Below, one piece after another: positions 1 to 8,325 of a DNA stretch of 64,000 nucleotides. Both the position numbers and the translations under genes were made by a program. The notes under the pieces were generated by a model, which was not told where the DNA came from, searched no databases, and was given only the letters and a program-made list of their open reading frames with translations. Numbering within the stretch: position 1 is the stretch's first letter; each line of letters opens with the position of its first letter. The stretch lies in the NCBI GenBank assembly GCA_041920565.1, contig JBHGXS010000133.1:6753-70752 (forward strand). The letters run 5' to 3'. This stretch comes from JAGHKQ01 sp041920565 (GTDB taxonomy: Bacteria; Bacillota; Bacilli; Bacillales; Bacillaceae_G).

Positions 1-219
1 TGAAGATTCTGCAGAAAAGTTCAATACATCTAAACCAAGGCGTTTCTCCGCTACTTCAAAGCTGAATCTCGTTCTTGTGCTTGCCTCAAAGAACAAATTA
101 GCGACAAATGTTTGCTCGCTCACCTTTACTGTTTCTCCGTTTGCAAAACGCTCGGCATCGCGTAAAATCTCCGCAATTTCTTCTACAGTTAACTCACTCA
201 TGGTTAACAAATGATTCAT
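1..219 (-). CDS. pyrB: Aspartate carbamoyltransferase, N-terminal part (cut by window edge)
   Basis: The first 73 codons of the catalytic chain of aspartate transcarbamylase, which joins carbamoyl phosphate and aspartate in the committed step of UMP synthesis. The start ATG at 219 follows a GGGGGA ribosome site. The translation opens MNHLLTMSELTVEEI and contains the carbamoyl-phosphate-binding signature FFEASTRTRFSFE around residues 45-57. The gene runs off the left edge, so the active-site HPTQ region is not visible. It is the third gene of the pyr operon, behind pyrR and pyrP, and has its own PyrR attenuator in the leader. Confidence 0.95.
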   Translation of the reverse strand, partial: MNHLLTMSELTVEEIAEILRDAERFANGETVKVSEQTFVANLFFEASTRTRFSFEVAEKRLGLDVLNFSAESS

Positions 220-280
220 CGTTTCGTCCCCCATCTTTATTTATAATAACACCAAAAGTATATTTATAACAATATTCGCA

Positions 281-358
281 TAAAAATACCCTGATCTTTT
301 TTAAGACCAGGGTGTAGAGGCATGCTAAATGTTACACCCTTTTAAGCCTCTCTGGACT
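281..358 (-). promoter_or_regulatory. PyrR-dependent attenuator in front of pyrB
   Basis: On the minus strand the sequence AGTCCAGAGAGGCTT (344-358) matches the PyrR RNA-binding-loop consensus ARUCCNGNGAGGYU exactly. It is followed by a terminator hairpin (288-313, nine pairs including one G-U) and a U-rich tract (281-287). In this class of attenuator, PyrR bound to UMP stabilises the anti-antiterminator, which lets the terminator form before pyrB. The element sits in the pyrP-pyrB gap. Confidence 0.93.
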
Positions 359-376
359 TGATTAAAAGGTGGATAT

Positions 377-1660
377 TTATGAAGCTTTTTTCAATGTTTC
401 ATTTGCCGTTTTCTTTTCTGGCAAGATTATGTTTAACACTACTCCCACGATAGCCGCTAACGCCATCCCTTCAATTTGGAACGATTTTCCTACATGAAGT
501 ATCGCTCCCCCGATTCCGATCACCAGGATTACGGATGAGATAATCAGGTTACGTTTATCTCCTAAGTTAATTTTATCATCCACCATCATTCTTAAACCGC
601 TGGAGGCGATTACTCCGAATAACAGGATGGATACACCGCCCATCACCGCTGTCGGGATGGAGCTTATTAATGCTGAAATTTTTCCGACAAATCCGAATGT
701 AATTGCTAAGAGTGCTGATCCTACGAACAAGTATACGCTGTATGCTCTTGTAATTGCCAAAACTCCAATGTTTTCTCCGTAAGTCGTATTTGGCGGTCCG
801 CCGATGAGGGAAGCTACCATTGTCGCTACACCGTCACCCAGGATCGAGCGATGAAGACCCGGCTTTTGAATTAAATCGCGGTTAATGACGTTTCCAAGCA
901 CAAGCTGGTGTCCGATATGTTCGGAAATCGTCACAAGCGCTACCGGAACCATCAGTAATACCACTTTGAAAGAAAGCTCAGGTGTATATGTGACAAACGG
1001 AATGACGAATTCCGGCGCTGCAAACCATTTTGCTTCTTTTATCACTGTGAAATCTACTAAACCAAGAAAACTTGCATATGTGTATCCGCCGATAATACCA
1101 ATTAACACCGGGATGATTCCGAAGAATCCTCTTGCGAAGATGGAGCATAGTATCATAATTCCTAATGTAACCAAAGCTACCGAAAAGTGCGGCAAGCTGT
1201 ATTTTCCAGAAGCATCGTTCATTGCCATACCAACTGCTGTACTTGCTAATGACAATCCGATAACCATGATCACCGGTCCAACTACAATCGGTGGAAGCAA
1301 GCGCATAATCCAGCCAGATCCTGATTTTTTAATAAACAATGCTACCACTGCGTACACAAGACCCGCCAAAAAGCTTCCGACCATTGCCGCACCCGGTCCT
1401 CCTGCTGCTTTCGCTGCGATGATTGGAGCGATAAATGCAAATGAAGAACCGAGATATGCCGGTACTTGCCCTTTTGTAATGAGCAAAAACGCCAGTGTGC
1501 CGAGTCCGCTTGAGATTAAAGCGACCGCAGGACTTAAGCCTGTCAAAAACGGTACGAGAACTGTTGCTCCAAACATTGCGAATAAGTGCTGTATACTTAA
1601 GAAAATCCATTGTCCCGGACGCGGAACTTCGCGAACATCTAAAACTGGGTTTTGGTTCAT
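377..1660 (-). CDS. pyrP: Uracil permease PyrP (NCS2 family)
   Basis: Uracil:proton symporter of the NCS2/UraA family, 427 aa, close to the usual length. It starts at an ATG behind AAAGGAGG. The protein is a polytopic membrane protein with about 12-14 hydrophobic segments. Family signatures are visible: an N-terminal QHLFAMFGATVLVP, the mid-chain SEHIGHQLVLGN, and GGPPNTTYGENIGVLAIT, which corresponds to the uracil-binding region. It lies second in the pyr operon between two PyrR attenuators, so uptake should fall when UMP is plentiful. Confidence 0.96.
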   Translation of the reverse strand: MNQNPVLDVREVPRPGQWIFLSIQHLFAMFGATVLVPFLTGLSPAVALISSGLGTLAFLLITKGQVPAYLGSSFAFIAPIIAAKAAGGPGAAMVGSFLAGLVYAVVALFIKKSGSGWIMRLLPPIVVGPVIMVIGLSLASTAVGMAMNDASGKYSLPHFSVALVTLGIMILCSIFARGFFGIIPVLIGIIGGYTYASFLGLVDFTVIKEAKWFAAPEFVIPFVTYTPELSFKVVLLMVPVALVTISEHIGHQLVLGNVINRDLIQKPGLHRSILGDGVATMVASLIGGPPNTTYGENIGVLAITRAYSVYLFVGSALLAITFGFVGKISALISSIPTAVMGGVSILLFGVIASSGLRMMVDDKINLGDKRNLIISSVILVIGIGGAILHVGKSFQIEGMALAAIVGVVLNIILPEKKTANETLKKAS

Positions 1661-1757
1661 AAAAATCCTCCTTTGTGCATTGCACGCAATCTTTCAATAA
1701 ACGCTCGTTATACACCGCTTTTTCAGTGGGTCCCTTTGATTTTTTCATTTTCTCAAT

Positions 1758-1852
1758 AAAAAAAACTCTTTGTGCAGTGCACAAAGAGCCTAGAGAGTAT
1801 ATGCCGAAAGAAGGCATACGAAACCCAGACCCTTTGGCAGCCTCACGGGACT
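1758..1852 (-). promoter_or_regulatory. PyrR-dependent attenuator in front of pyrP
   Basis: Minus-strand AGTCCCGTGAGGCT (1839-1852) fits the PyrR binding loop. Downstream, a strong perfect hairpin CTCTTTGTGCACTGCACAAAGAG (in two arms, 1766-1788) is followed by eight Ts (1758-1765), a textbook intrinsic terminator. A competing antiterminator fold is expected from the intervening sequence but I did not fold it. Together the parts form the second of three pyr attenuators in the window. Confidence 0.93.
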
Positions 1853-1865
1853 ACATTAAAAGGGT

Positions 1866-2408
1866 TCATTTTTCATATATGCTGACTTTATCTTCTTTAT
1901 CGATTTCCGTTAACGCAACTACAATTCGTTCAGAGCTGGAAGTCGGAATATTTTTGCCGACATAATCTGCTCGAATCGGCAGCTCGCGATGCCCTCTGTC
2001 AACAAGGACAGCCAATTGAATTTGTGAAGGCCTTCCGATATCAATCAATGCATCCATTGCCGAACGGACAGTTCGCCCTGTGTATAATACATCGTCCACA
2101 AGGATCACCTTTTTATTTGTGATATCTACCGGAATATCTGAGCCTTTTACTAATGGCTCCTTATCTTTCGTTTGAAGAGTCAAATCATCACGGTATAACG
2201 TAATGTCAAGCTCGCCGACCGGAACCGATTTTCCTTCAATTTGCTGAATGCGCTCTGCCAATCGTTTGGCGATGAAGATGCCGCGCGTTTTAATTCCGAC
2301 AAGGATGCAATCTTCTACCCCCTTATTTCGTTCAAGAATTTCATGGCTGATTCTTGTCAGCGCTCTGCGAATCATTTGTTCATCTAATACTACTGCTTTT
2401 TCGTTCAT
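1866..2408 (-). CDS. pyrR: Bifunctional pyr attenuator protein / uracil phosphoribosyltransferase
   Basis: PyrR binds the pyr mRNA leaders in the presence of UMP and promotes termination. It also has weak uracil phosphoribosyltransferase activity. The protein is 180 aa, as usual. The PRPP-binding loop VILVDDVLYTGRTVRSAMDAL lies around residues 95-115, and the RNA-contact region ILVGIKTRGIFIAKRLAERI near residues 35-55 is typical. The open frame extends further upstream, but the ATG at 2408 has a GAGGTGA ribosome site at proper spacing and matches known N termini (MNEKAVVLDEQ). First gene of the pyr operon. Confidence 0.96.
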   Translation of the reverse strand: MNEKAVVLDEQMIRRALTRISHEILERNKGVEDCILVGIKTRGIFIAKRLAERIQQIEGKSVPVGELDITLYRDDLTLQTKDKEPLVKGSDIPVDITNKKVILVDDVLYTGRTVRSAMDALIDIGRPSQIQLAVLVDRGHRELPIRADYVGKNIPTSSSERIVVALTEIDKEDKVSIYEK

Positions 2409-2463
2409 CATGTTCACCTCACATCCAAATGCTAACAGTATAGTGAGTGTGGAAGAAGGCAAC

Positions 2464-2559
2464 TAAAAAAGTCCTCTCACCAGCGTGAGAGGACTTCAGC
2501 GAAGGGGCGCACTGCACCCTTAAATATTTATACCGCTTCCTTCTCAACCTCACGGGGCT
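2464..2559 (-). promoter_or_regulatory. PyrR-dependent attenuator in front of pyrR
   Basis: Minus-strand AGCCCCGTGAGGTT (2546-2559) matches the PyrR loop with C instead of U at the third position. A strong terminator hairpin follows (2469-2496, arms AAGTCCTCTCAC/GTGAGAGGACTT) with a T tract at 2464-2470. This first attenuator lets PyrR control its own operon. Confidence 0.9.
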
Positions 2560-2588
2560 GTGTTAAAGGATCATATACTGTTGATGCT

Positions 2589-2617
2589 ATTATTTCAGTA
2601 ATATAAAGTTTTGTCAA
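2589..2617 (-). promoter_or_regulatory. Probable SigA promoter of the pyr operon
   Basis: Minus-strand TTGACA (2612-2617), a 17-base spacer and AATAAT (2589-2594). The TGA stop codon of the upstream gene ylyB (2614-2616) lies inside the -35 box, so the promoter begins within the end of that gene. The PyrR leader starts a few bases downstream. Confidence 0.7.
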
Positions 2618-3528
2618 TAGGATTTCCGTAAATACTCCAACAAATCGACCATTTCTTTCGGCAGCGGAGCTTCGAACTCTAAATATTCGCCGGTTCTTGG
2701 ATGAGTGAACCCAAGTATGCCTGCATGAAGAGCTTGTCCATCAATCGGCAACGTTTTTTTCGGTCCGTATTTTGGATCACCGGCAAGAGGATAGCCGATG
2801 TATTTCATATGCACGCGGATTTGGTGCGTTCGTCCCGTTTCAAGCTGACACTCGATATAAGTAAAATCTCTAAAACGCTCCAACACCTGAAAATGTGTAA
2901 CAGCGTGCTTGCTGTTTTCTTCCGTTACCGTCATGCTTTGACGATCCGTTTTATCCCGGCCAATCGGCGCATCAATGGTTCCTTTGTCATGGCCGATGAC
3001 ACCGTGTACAATCGCTTTATAACGGCGTGTAACGGTTTTCTCCACAAGTTGATTCACCAATGACTCATGTGCCAAATCATTTTTGGCCACCATCAATAAC
3101 CCGGATGTATCCTTATCGATGCGATGAACAATGCCCGGACGCATAACACCGTTAATGCCCGATAAATCTTTGCAATGATACAAAAGACCATTGACCAATG
3201 TTCCCGACACATGACCGGGTGCCGGATGGACCACCATGCCTCGCGGCTTATTCACCACAAGCACATCAGCGTCTTCGTAATAAATATCTAAATCCATTTT
3301 CTCGGGGAGCACATCCAACGGTTCCGGCTCAGGCACTTGAACGGTAATTGTGTCTCCTTCCTTTACTTTGTAATTGCCTTTTACAGCTTGCCCGTTGACG
3401 GTTACCATACCGTCTTTAATCCATTGCTGCACTTGGGAACGGGACCATTCTTCATTTACGGAGGACAGCATCTTATCAATCCGTTCCAGATGCTGCTCTG
3501 CTGTTGCTTTTATTTCTACGACTTCCAT
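2614..3528 (-). CDS. ylyB: RluD-family 23S rRNA pseudouridine synthase (YlyB)
   Basis: Pseudouridine synthase of the RsuA/RluD family, 304 aa, predicted to modify uridines of 23S rRNA. An N-terminal S4-type RNA-binding domain covers residues 12-70 (RIDKMLSSVNEEWSRSQV...). The catalytic domain holds the HRIDKDTSG motif, with the nucleophilic aspartate at residue 138. The C-terminal ETGRTHQIRVHM segment is also typical. It starts one base after the lspA stop, so the pair are co-transcribed. The exact rRNA target cannot be read from sequence. Confidence 0.93.
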   Translation of the reverse strand: MEVVEIKATAEQHLERIDKMLSSVNEEWSRSQVQQWIKDGMVTVNGQAVKGNYKVKEGDTITVQVPEPEPLDVLPEKMDLDIYYEDADVLVVNKPRGMVVHPAPGHVSGTLVNGLLYHCKDLSGINGVMRPGIVHRIDKDTSGLLMVAKNDLAHESLVNQLVEKTVTRRYKAIVHGVIGHDKGTIDAPIGRDKTDRQSMTVTEENSKHAVTHFQVLERFRDFTYIECQLETGRTHQIRVHMKYIGYPLAGDPKYGPKKTLPIDGQALHAGILGFTHPRTGEYLEFEAPLPKEMVDLLEYLRKSY

Positions 3529-3529
3529 T

Positions 3530-3985
3530 TTATTTCTCCTTTTTTCTGCCTTCTAACAATGTTTGAATAAAGATTAGCGCTACACCTACACATAATGCGG
3601 AATCGGCTACGTTAAAAACAGGGAAATTGTACGAAAAAATATAGGTATGAATGAAATCGACAACTTCCTTGCGAAATACGCGGTCAATGAAGTTTCCAAT
3701 TGCACCGCCTAAAATAAGTCCTAGAGAAATTCCTAAAAACTTATCTTTCTTTCCGTATTTTTGGATGTAAAATACGACCGCAATGACGAAAATAATGGTA
3801 ATGATATAGAAAAACCACATTTGATTTTGCAGGATGCCCCATGCGGCTCCGCGATTTCGATGAGATGTTATGTATAACACATTGTGTATAATCGGAATGC
3901 TCTCACCAAGCTCCATATTTTTGACAATCAGCCATTTTGTAAACTGATCGGCCAATATTACTAAAAGTGCAAGTAAATAGAACAT
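3530..3985 (-). CDS. lspA: Lipoprotein signal peptidase (signal peptidase II)
   Basis: Integral-membrane aspartic protease that removes the signal peptide of diacylglyceryl-modified prolipoproteins. It is 151 aa with four membrane segments. Both catalytic aspartates are in their conserved boxes: GNFIDR (D101) and FNVADS (D128). The start ATG follows GGGGGAG. It sits directly upstream of ylyB, a standard Bacillus arrangement. CtaC, encoded in this window, is a likely substrate because it carries a lipobox. Confidence 0.96.
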   Translation of the reverse strand: MFYLLALLVILADQFTKWLIVKNMELGESIPIIHNVLYITSHRNRGAAWGILQNQMWFFYIITIIFVIAVVFYIQKYGKKDKFLGISLGLILGGAIGNFIDRVFRKEVVDFIHTYIFSYNFPVFNVADSALCVGVALIFIQTLLEGRKKEK

Positions 3986-4118
3986 ACAACTCCCCCGCTA
4001 CGACTTTATATACTTAAGAAATTGTAGCATAGCTTGTCTTTTTTCACAATGAACCATATTTTTTGTCAAAGCGGAGGATGAAAAAGTGAAATTGGAAATA
4101 CAATAATGATGTTGTGTG

Positions 4119-4463
4119 TTATAGAAGTTTTAGTCGCTGATATCCTAATTCGTGTACTGTGCGTGTTGTGGGGATGATTTTCAGCTGTTTTATCGACAGC
4201 GGCTGCCCCGTTTCCTCACAAATGCCGTATATACCCATATCCATTTTCAAAAGAGCACGGTTCACATCTTTTAAATCTTCCCGAATATGATGGATGACAA
4301 GCTTTTTTTTCATTGCATCGTCATATTGAGAACCGATTTCCCCTATGAGCTCTTCCCCTAACTCAGAATGGTACTGATGCATACGTTCTTTTTTCAGCCG
4401 TGTCTCGAGTTCTTCTTTCATGATTTCCAGTTCAACTTTAATTTCAATGTAACCTTCCTTCAC
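4119..4463 (-). CDS. ylyA: DksA/TraR-like protein, YlyA type, with degenerate zinc finger
   Basis: Small protein of 114 aa with a helical, charged N-terminal half and a C-terminal DksA/TraR-like finger region. The finger reads YGICEETGQPLS and then PTTRTVHE, so only one of the four zinc-ligand cysteines of classical DksA remains; the others are Thr, Thr and Glu or nearby residues. B. subtilis YlyA, at the same locus, is known to bind RNA polymerase and affect late sporulation genes, so a similar role is inferred. It starts at GTG behind a run of six Gs. It is transcribed with the ileS-lspA direction but separated from both neighbours by more than 100 bases. Confidence 0.8.
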   Translation of the reverse strand: MKEGYIEIKVELEIMKEELETRLKKERMHQYHSELGEELIGEIGSQYDDAMKKKLVIHHIREDLKDVNRALLKMDMGIYGICEETGQPLSIKQLKIIPTTRTVHELGYQRLKLL

Positions 4464-4578
4464 ATCAAGCCCCCCTCGGCGTTGTATTGCTTAGGTAAGC
4501 TTTAGTGTGTCCGAAATCGAAAGCATTAGCTAACACAAGTTTTTCCTTTAAAGGTAATGATAAAGTGATAAGCTATAC

Positions 4579-4608
4579 AAAAAAGACTATGCATTCGCAT
4601 AGCCTTTT
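4579..4608 (-). terminator. Terminator after ileS
   Basis: Hairpin with arms AAAAGGCTATGCG / GCATAGTCTTTT on the minus strand, ending in a T run just after the ileS stop codon (4613). Confidence 0.85.
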
Positions 4609-4612
4609 CGTT

Positions 4613-7378
4613 TTATTTCATGTAATTTTCTTTTACAACCTCAGCACAACGCGTGCATAATGTCGGATGCTCAGAGTCTTGACCAACTGTCGGAGAAACA
4701 ACCCAGCAGCGTTCACATGTCTCGCCTTCTGCTTGTTTGACCACAACAGCCGCATGCTCAAACTTTTGCGCTTCTGCCGGCGCCTGATCCATTGTTCCCG
4801 CTAATTCAAAGCCGGAAACAATGAACAGTTGTTTTAAGTTTTCTTCAACTGATTCCAGCAATTCCTTCATTTCTTGCGTTGGATATAATATAATGCTTGC
4901 ATTTAAAGACTTACCAATGATTTTTTCATTGCGCGCCAATTCCAATGCTTTTAATACATCATCACGAAGAAGCATAAATGCATCCCATTTCTTTTTAAGC
5001 AGCTTCGCATCTGCAATCTCTTGTACTTCCGGCATGTCTGTTAGCTGAACGCTCTCCTCGCTTACGCCAGGGATGTAGGCCCATACTTCGTCAGCCGTGT
5101 GAGGAAGAATCGGTGATACCAGCTTCGTTAAAGAAACAAGCACTTCATATAGAACAGTTTGGATTGCACGACGATCGCGGTTGTTTGCTGCTTCAATGTA
5201 TAGAATATCTTTTGCGAAATCCAGATAAAAGGCACTTAAGTCGATTGTACAGAAGTTATGAACTGCATGATAAATCGCTGCAAACTCGTAATTTTCATAT
5301 GACTCTTTTACTTTTGCAATCAAGTCATTCAGCTTCACAAGCATATAGCGGTCTACTTCGCGCAGCTCTTCTGCAGGTAACGCATCGCGAGCAACATCAA
5401 AATCAGCTAAGTTTCCTAACAAGAAGCGGAATGTATTACGGATTTTACGATATACTTCTGCCACTTGTTTTAAAATGTCATCGGAGATGCGTACATCTGC
5501 TTGGTAATCAACAGATGCTACCCAAAGACGCAAAATGTCCGCTCCAAGCTGGTTCATGATTTTTGCCGGAACAACTACGTTTCCTAATGATTTGCTCATT
5601 TTGCGGCCTTCGCCATCTAACACGAAGCCGTGGCTTAATACTCCTTTGTAAGGCGCCTTTCCTGTTACGGCAACAGCTGTTGACAAGGAAGAGTTAAACC
5701 AGCCGCGATATTGGTCGGAGCCTTCCAAGTAAAGGTCAGCCGGACGCTGCAAGTCATCCCGTTCTTCTAACACTGCTTGGTGGGAAGAACCGGAATCAAA
5801 CCAAACGTCCATAATATCTGTTTCTTTCTTAAAGATGCCGTTCGGGCTGGATGGATGCGTAAAGCCTTCCGGCAATAAATCTTTCGCCTCACGTTCAAAC
5901 CATACGTTAGATCCATGCTCGCGGAATAGCGCCGCTACATGGTCAATGGTTTCATCTGTAATAATCGCTTCCCCATTCTCACCATAGAATACAGGAATCG
6001 GCACTCCCCACGCACGTTGGCGGGAAATACACCAGTCACCGCGATCACGCACCATGTTGAACAAGCGCGTTTCGCCCCATGCCGGCACCCATTTCGTATC
6101 TTGCACCGCTTGTAACAGCTCTTCGCGGAAATCTTTGATGGAAGCAAACCATTGAGCAGTTGCGCGGAAGATAATCGGTTTTTTCGTTCTCCAGTCATGC
6201 GGATAGGAGTGAGTGATGAAGGAAAGCTTCAACAGCGCTCCAACTTCATCTAGCTTCTCAGTGATCGGTTTGTTAGCTTCATCGTAGAACAATCCTTCAA
6301 AACCGGGAGCTTCTTTTGTTAAGTATCCTTTATCATCTACTGGACAGAGAACATCTAATCCATATTTTTGACCGACTAAAAAGTCATCTTCCCCGTGACC
6401 AGGTGCTGTATGAACACAGCCTGTACCTGCATCTGTTGTTACATGTTCGCCAACCATAACAAGAGAATCACGGCCGTAAAGCGGGTGCTTCGCCACTACG
6501 TATTCTAATTCGCTCCCTTTTAACGTACGGACAACTTCCGGACCTTCCCAACCTAATGTTTTTGTTACTTCTTCTAATAAAGCAGAAGCAATGATGTATT
6601 TAGCATCGTTTACATGTACTACACTATATTCTAATTCAGGATGAACGGAAATTCCAAGGTTAGCCGGAATTGTCCAAGGAGTTGTTGTCCAGATGATGAA
6701 TTTTTCGTCTCCTTCTAATACCCCTTTTCCGTCTTTTACGTCAAATGCGACATAAATAGATGCGGAACGCTTATCTTTATATTCAATTTCCGCTTCCGCC
6801 AGCGCAGATTCACTTGTCGGGGACCAGTAAACCGGCTTTAATCCTTTGTAAATATATCCTTTTTTCGCCATGTCGCCAAACACTTTGATTTGTTGTGCTT
6901 CGTATTCCGGCTTCAATGTGATGTATGGATTATACCAATCACCGCGGACGCCAAGACGTATGAATTGTTCACGTTGACGGTCAATTTGTTCGTATGCATA
7001 CTCTTCACAAAGCTTGCGGAATTCGGCAACCGTCATTTCTTTTCGTTTCACACCTTTGTTTGTCAATGCCTGTTCAATCGGCAATCCATGGGTATCCCAA
7101 CCCGGTACGTATGGAGCACAATAGCCGCTCATGGATTTATAGCGAACAATAAAATCCTTTAAAATTTTATTTAAAGCGTGTCCCATATGAATGTCTCCGT
7201 TTGCATACGGAGGTCCGTCATGCAAAACAAATAACGGACGATCTTTCGTACGCTCTTGCACTTTTTCGTAAATATTCATCTCTGCCCATTTTGCTTGTAC
7301 TTCAGGCTCGCGTTTCGGTAAATTGCCGCGCATCGGAAATTCTGTTTGCGGCATGAGCAACGTATCTTTGTAGTCCAT
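4613..7378 (-). CDS. ileS: Isoleucyl-tRNA synthetase
   Basis: Class I aminoacyl-tRNA synthetase charging tRNA-Ile, 921 aa. The HIGH motif appears as HMGH (residues 64-67, within PPYANGDIHMGH) and KMSKS lies near residue 595. The editing domain lies between them (TTTPWTIPANLG). The C terminus has a zinc-binding pair of motifs, CERC and CTRC. The frame is open further upstream, but the ATG at 7378 (MDYKDTLLMPQTEF) has GGAGG seven bases away and matches the family. The Cys-containing C-terminal zinc domain identifies the ordinary bacterial type rather than the mupirocin-resistant type. Expression is controlled by the T-box just upstream. Confidence 0.97.
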   Translation of the reverse strand: MDYKDTLLMPQTEFPMRGNLPKREPEVQAKWAEMNIYEKVQERTKDRPLFVLHDGPPYANGDIHMGHALNKILKDFIVRYKSMSGYCAPYVPGWDTHGLPIEQALTNKGVKRKEMTVAEFRKLCEEYAYEQIDRQREQFIRLGVRGDWYNPYITLKPEYEAQQIKVFGDMAKKGYIYKGLKPVYWSPTSESALAEAEIEYKDKRSASIYVAFDVKDGKGVLEGDEKFIIWTTTPWTIPANLGISVHPELEYSVVHVNDAKYIIASALLEEVTKTLGWEGPEVVRTLKGSELEYVVAKHPLYGRDSLVMVGEHVTTDAGTGCVHTAPGHGEDDFLVGQKYGLDVLCPVDDKGYLTKEAPGFEGLFYDEANKPITEKLDEVGALLKLSFITHSYPHDWRTKKPIIFRATAQWFASIKDFREELLQAVQDTKWVPAWGETRLFNMVRDRGDWCISRQRAWGVPIPVFYGENGEAIITDETIDHVAALFREHGSNVWFEREAKDLLPEGFTHPSSPNGIFKKETDIMDVWFDSGSSHQAVLEERDDLQRPADLYLEGSDQYRGWFNSSLSTAVAVTGKAPYKGVLSHGFVLDGEGRKMSKSLGNVVVPAKIMNQLGADILRLWVASVDYQADVRISDDILKQVAEVYRKIRNTFRFLLGNLADFDVARDALPAEELREVDRYMLVKLNDLIAKVKESYENYEFAAIYHAVHNFCTIDLSAFYLDFAKDILYIEAANNRDRRAIQTVLYEVLVSLTKLVSPILPHTADEVWAYIPGVSEESVQLTDMPEVQEIADAKLLKKKWDAFMLLRDDVLKALELARNEKIIGKSLNASIILYPTQEMKELLESVEENLKQLFIVSGFELAGTMDQAPAEAQKFEHAAVVVKQAEGETCERCWVVSPTVGQDSEHPTLCTRCAEVVKENYMK

Positions 7379-7419
7379 GTCAATTCCTCCATTTGCTTTC
7401 TCTTTCATTAGCAGGATAG

Positions 7420-7665
7420 AAAAAAGACCTCCTCATCCCAAAAAAGGGACGAGAAGGTCTCCCGCGGTACCACCCTAATAGACTTATAAAAAGTCCTCTT
7501 TACATTCTTAACGCGAATGCACGCTGTCGCTTACTTGCTCGTTCAGCTCAGAACTCCAGGGTGATATTCCTTCTTTTCCTTATTTCGAGCTTCCACCATC
7601 CTCGATTCGCTGTATAAGGGAGAAAAGAAGTACTTGTCCCTATCCTCGTTTTTCAAAAGAATCAT
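7420..7665 (-). promoter_or_regulatory. T-box riboswitch (isoleucine) in the ileS leader
   Basis: On the minus strand the invariant T-box AGGGTGGTACCGCG is present (7463-7476), followed by a long terminator hairpin (7425-7460) with a T tract (7420-7425). Upstream, stem I contains GGAATATCACCCTGGAG. The specifier codon reads ATC (7563-7565), the isoleucine codon, which agrees with the downstream gene. Uncharged tRNA-Ile pairing to specifier and T-box would prevent termination. Confidence 0.95.
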
Positions 7666-7675
7666 TTGTGATTGA

Positions 7676-7704
7676 ATTATATGTAAAATTGAAAAAAACG
7701 TCAA
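7676..7704 (-). promoter_or_regulatory. SigA promoter of the ileS T-box leader
   Basis: Minus-strand TTGACG (7699-7704), 17-base spacer and a perfect TATAAT (7676-7681), placed just upstream of the T-box stem I. Confidence 0.85.
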
Positions 7705-7737
7705 GGCTCTTCTTAGTTTTCCACAGTATTAAAGAAA

Positions 7738-8235
7738 TTATACCGTTTCTTCCTTCTTTAATACGTCTTCTTCTAATTCTAACAGCTTGTCCCAATCATC
7801 ATTTGCAAGCATGTCCAACTGCGCTTCCAACAGCATGCGGAAACGTGTGCGGAATACTTTGGATTGCTTTTTCAACTCTTCAATATCAAAAGCAACCTTA
7901 CGAGATTTTACAAGCGCTTCGTTAATAATTCGATCCGCATTCTTTTCTGCTTCGCGAATAATGAGCTTTGCTTCTTTTTGCGCATTGCGTTTTACGTCTT
8001 CCGCCGCCTCTTGTGCAATAAGGATAGACTTATTCAACGTGTCTTCAATGTTTGCAAAGTGGCTCAGTTTTTCTTGCAATTCCGCTACTCGCTCTTCCAA
8101 TTCTTTTTTCTCGCGGATCACAAGCTCATAGTCTTTAATAACTTGATCCAGAAACTCGTTTACTTCATCTTCATCATATCCGCGAAAACCGCGGCTGAAT
8201 TCCTTATTATGAATATCCAATGGTGTTAAAGGCAC
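7738..8235 (-). CDS. divIVA: Cell-division initiation / polarity protein DivIVA
   Basis: Coiled-coil protein that senses curved membrane, recruits MinJ/MinCD to division sites and poles, and anchors chromosome origins in sporulation. It is 165 aa. The N-terminal membrane-binding domain is intact (PLTPLDIHNKEFSRGFRGY then DEDEVNEFLDQV), and heptad-rich coiled coil covers most of the rest. The open frame starts far upstream, but the family N terminus corresponds to the GTG at 8235, which has GGAGG at correct spacing. It stands at the head of the ylm group next to ileS, as in other Bacillaceae. Confidence 0.96.
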   Translation of the reverse strand: MPLTPLDIHNKEFSRGFRGYDEDEVNEFLDQVIKDYELVIREKKELEERVAELQEKLSHFANIEDTLNKSILIAQEAAEDVKRNAQKEAKLIIREAEKNADRIINEALVKSRKVAFDIEELKKQSKVFRTRFRMLLEAQLDMLANDDWDKLLELEEDVLKKEETV

Positions 8236-8325
8236 AAACGCCACCTCCAAGTAGTCATTTTTGTTACAATTTTTGTTACATGTTGTTTTCGACAAAAAAC
8301 ATCGCATTTCCTTCTCAAAAGCGAT

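Noticed and set aside
885..1700. Long plus-strand open frame opposite pyrP (271 codons)
   Set aside because: Antisense shadow of a highly conserved permease; no ribosome site and no recognisable domain.
5113..5559. Plus-strand open frame inside ileS
   Set aside because: Lies wholly opposite conserved ileS coding sequence, composition follows the complementary gene.
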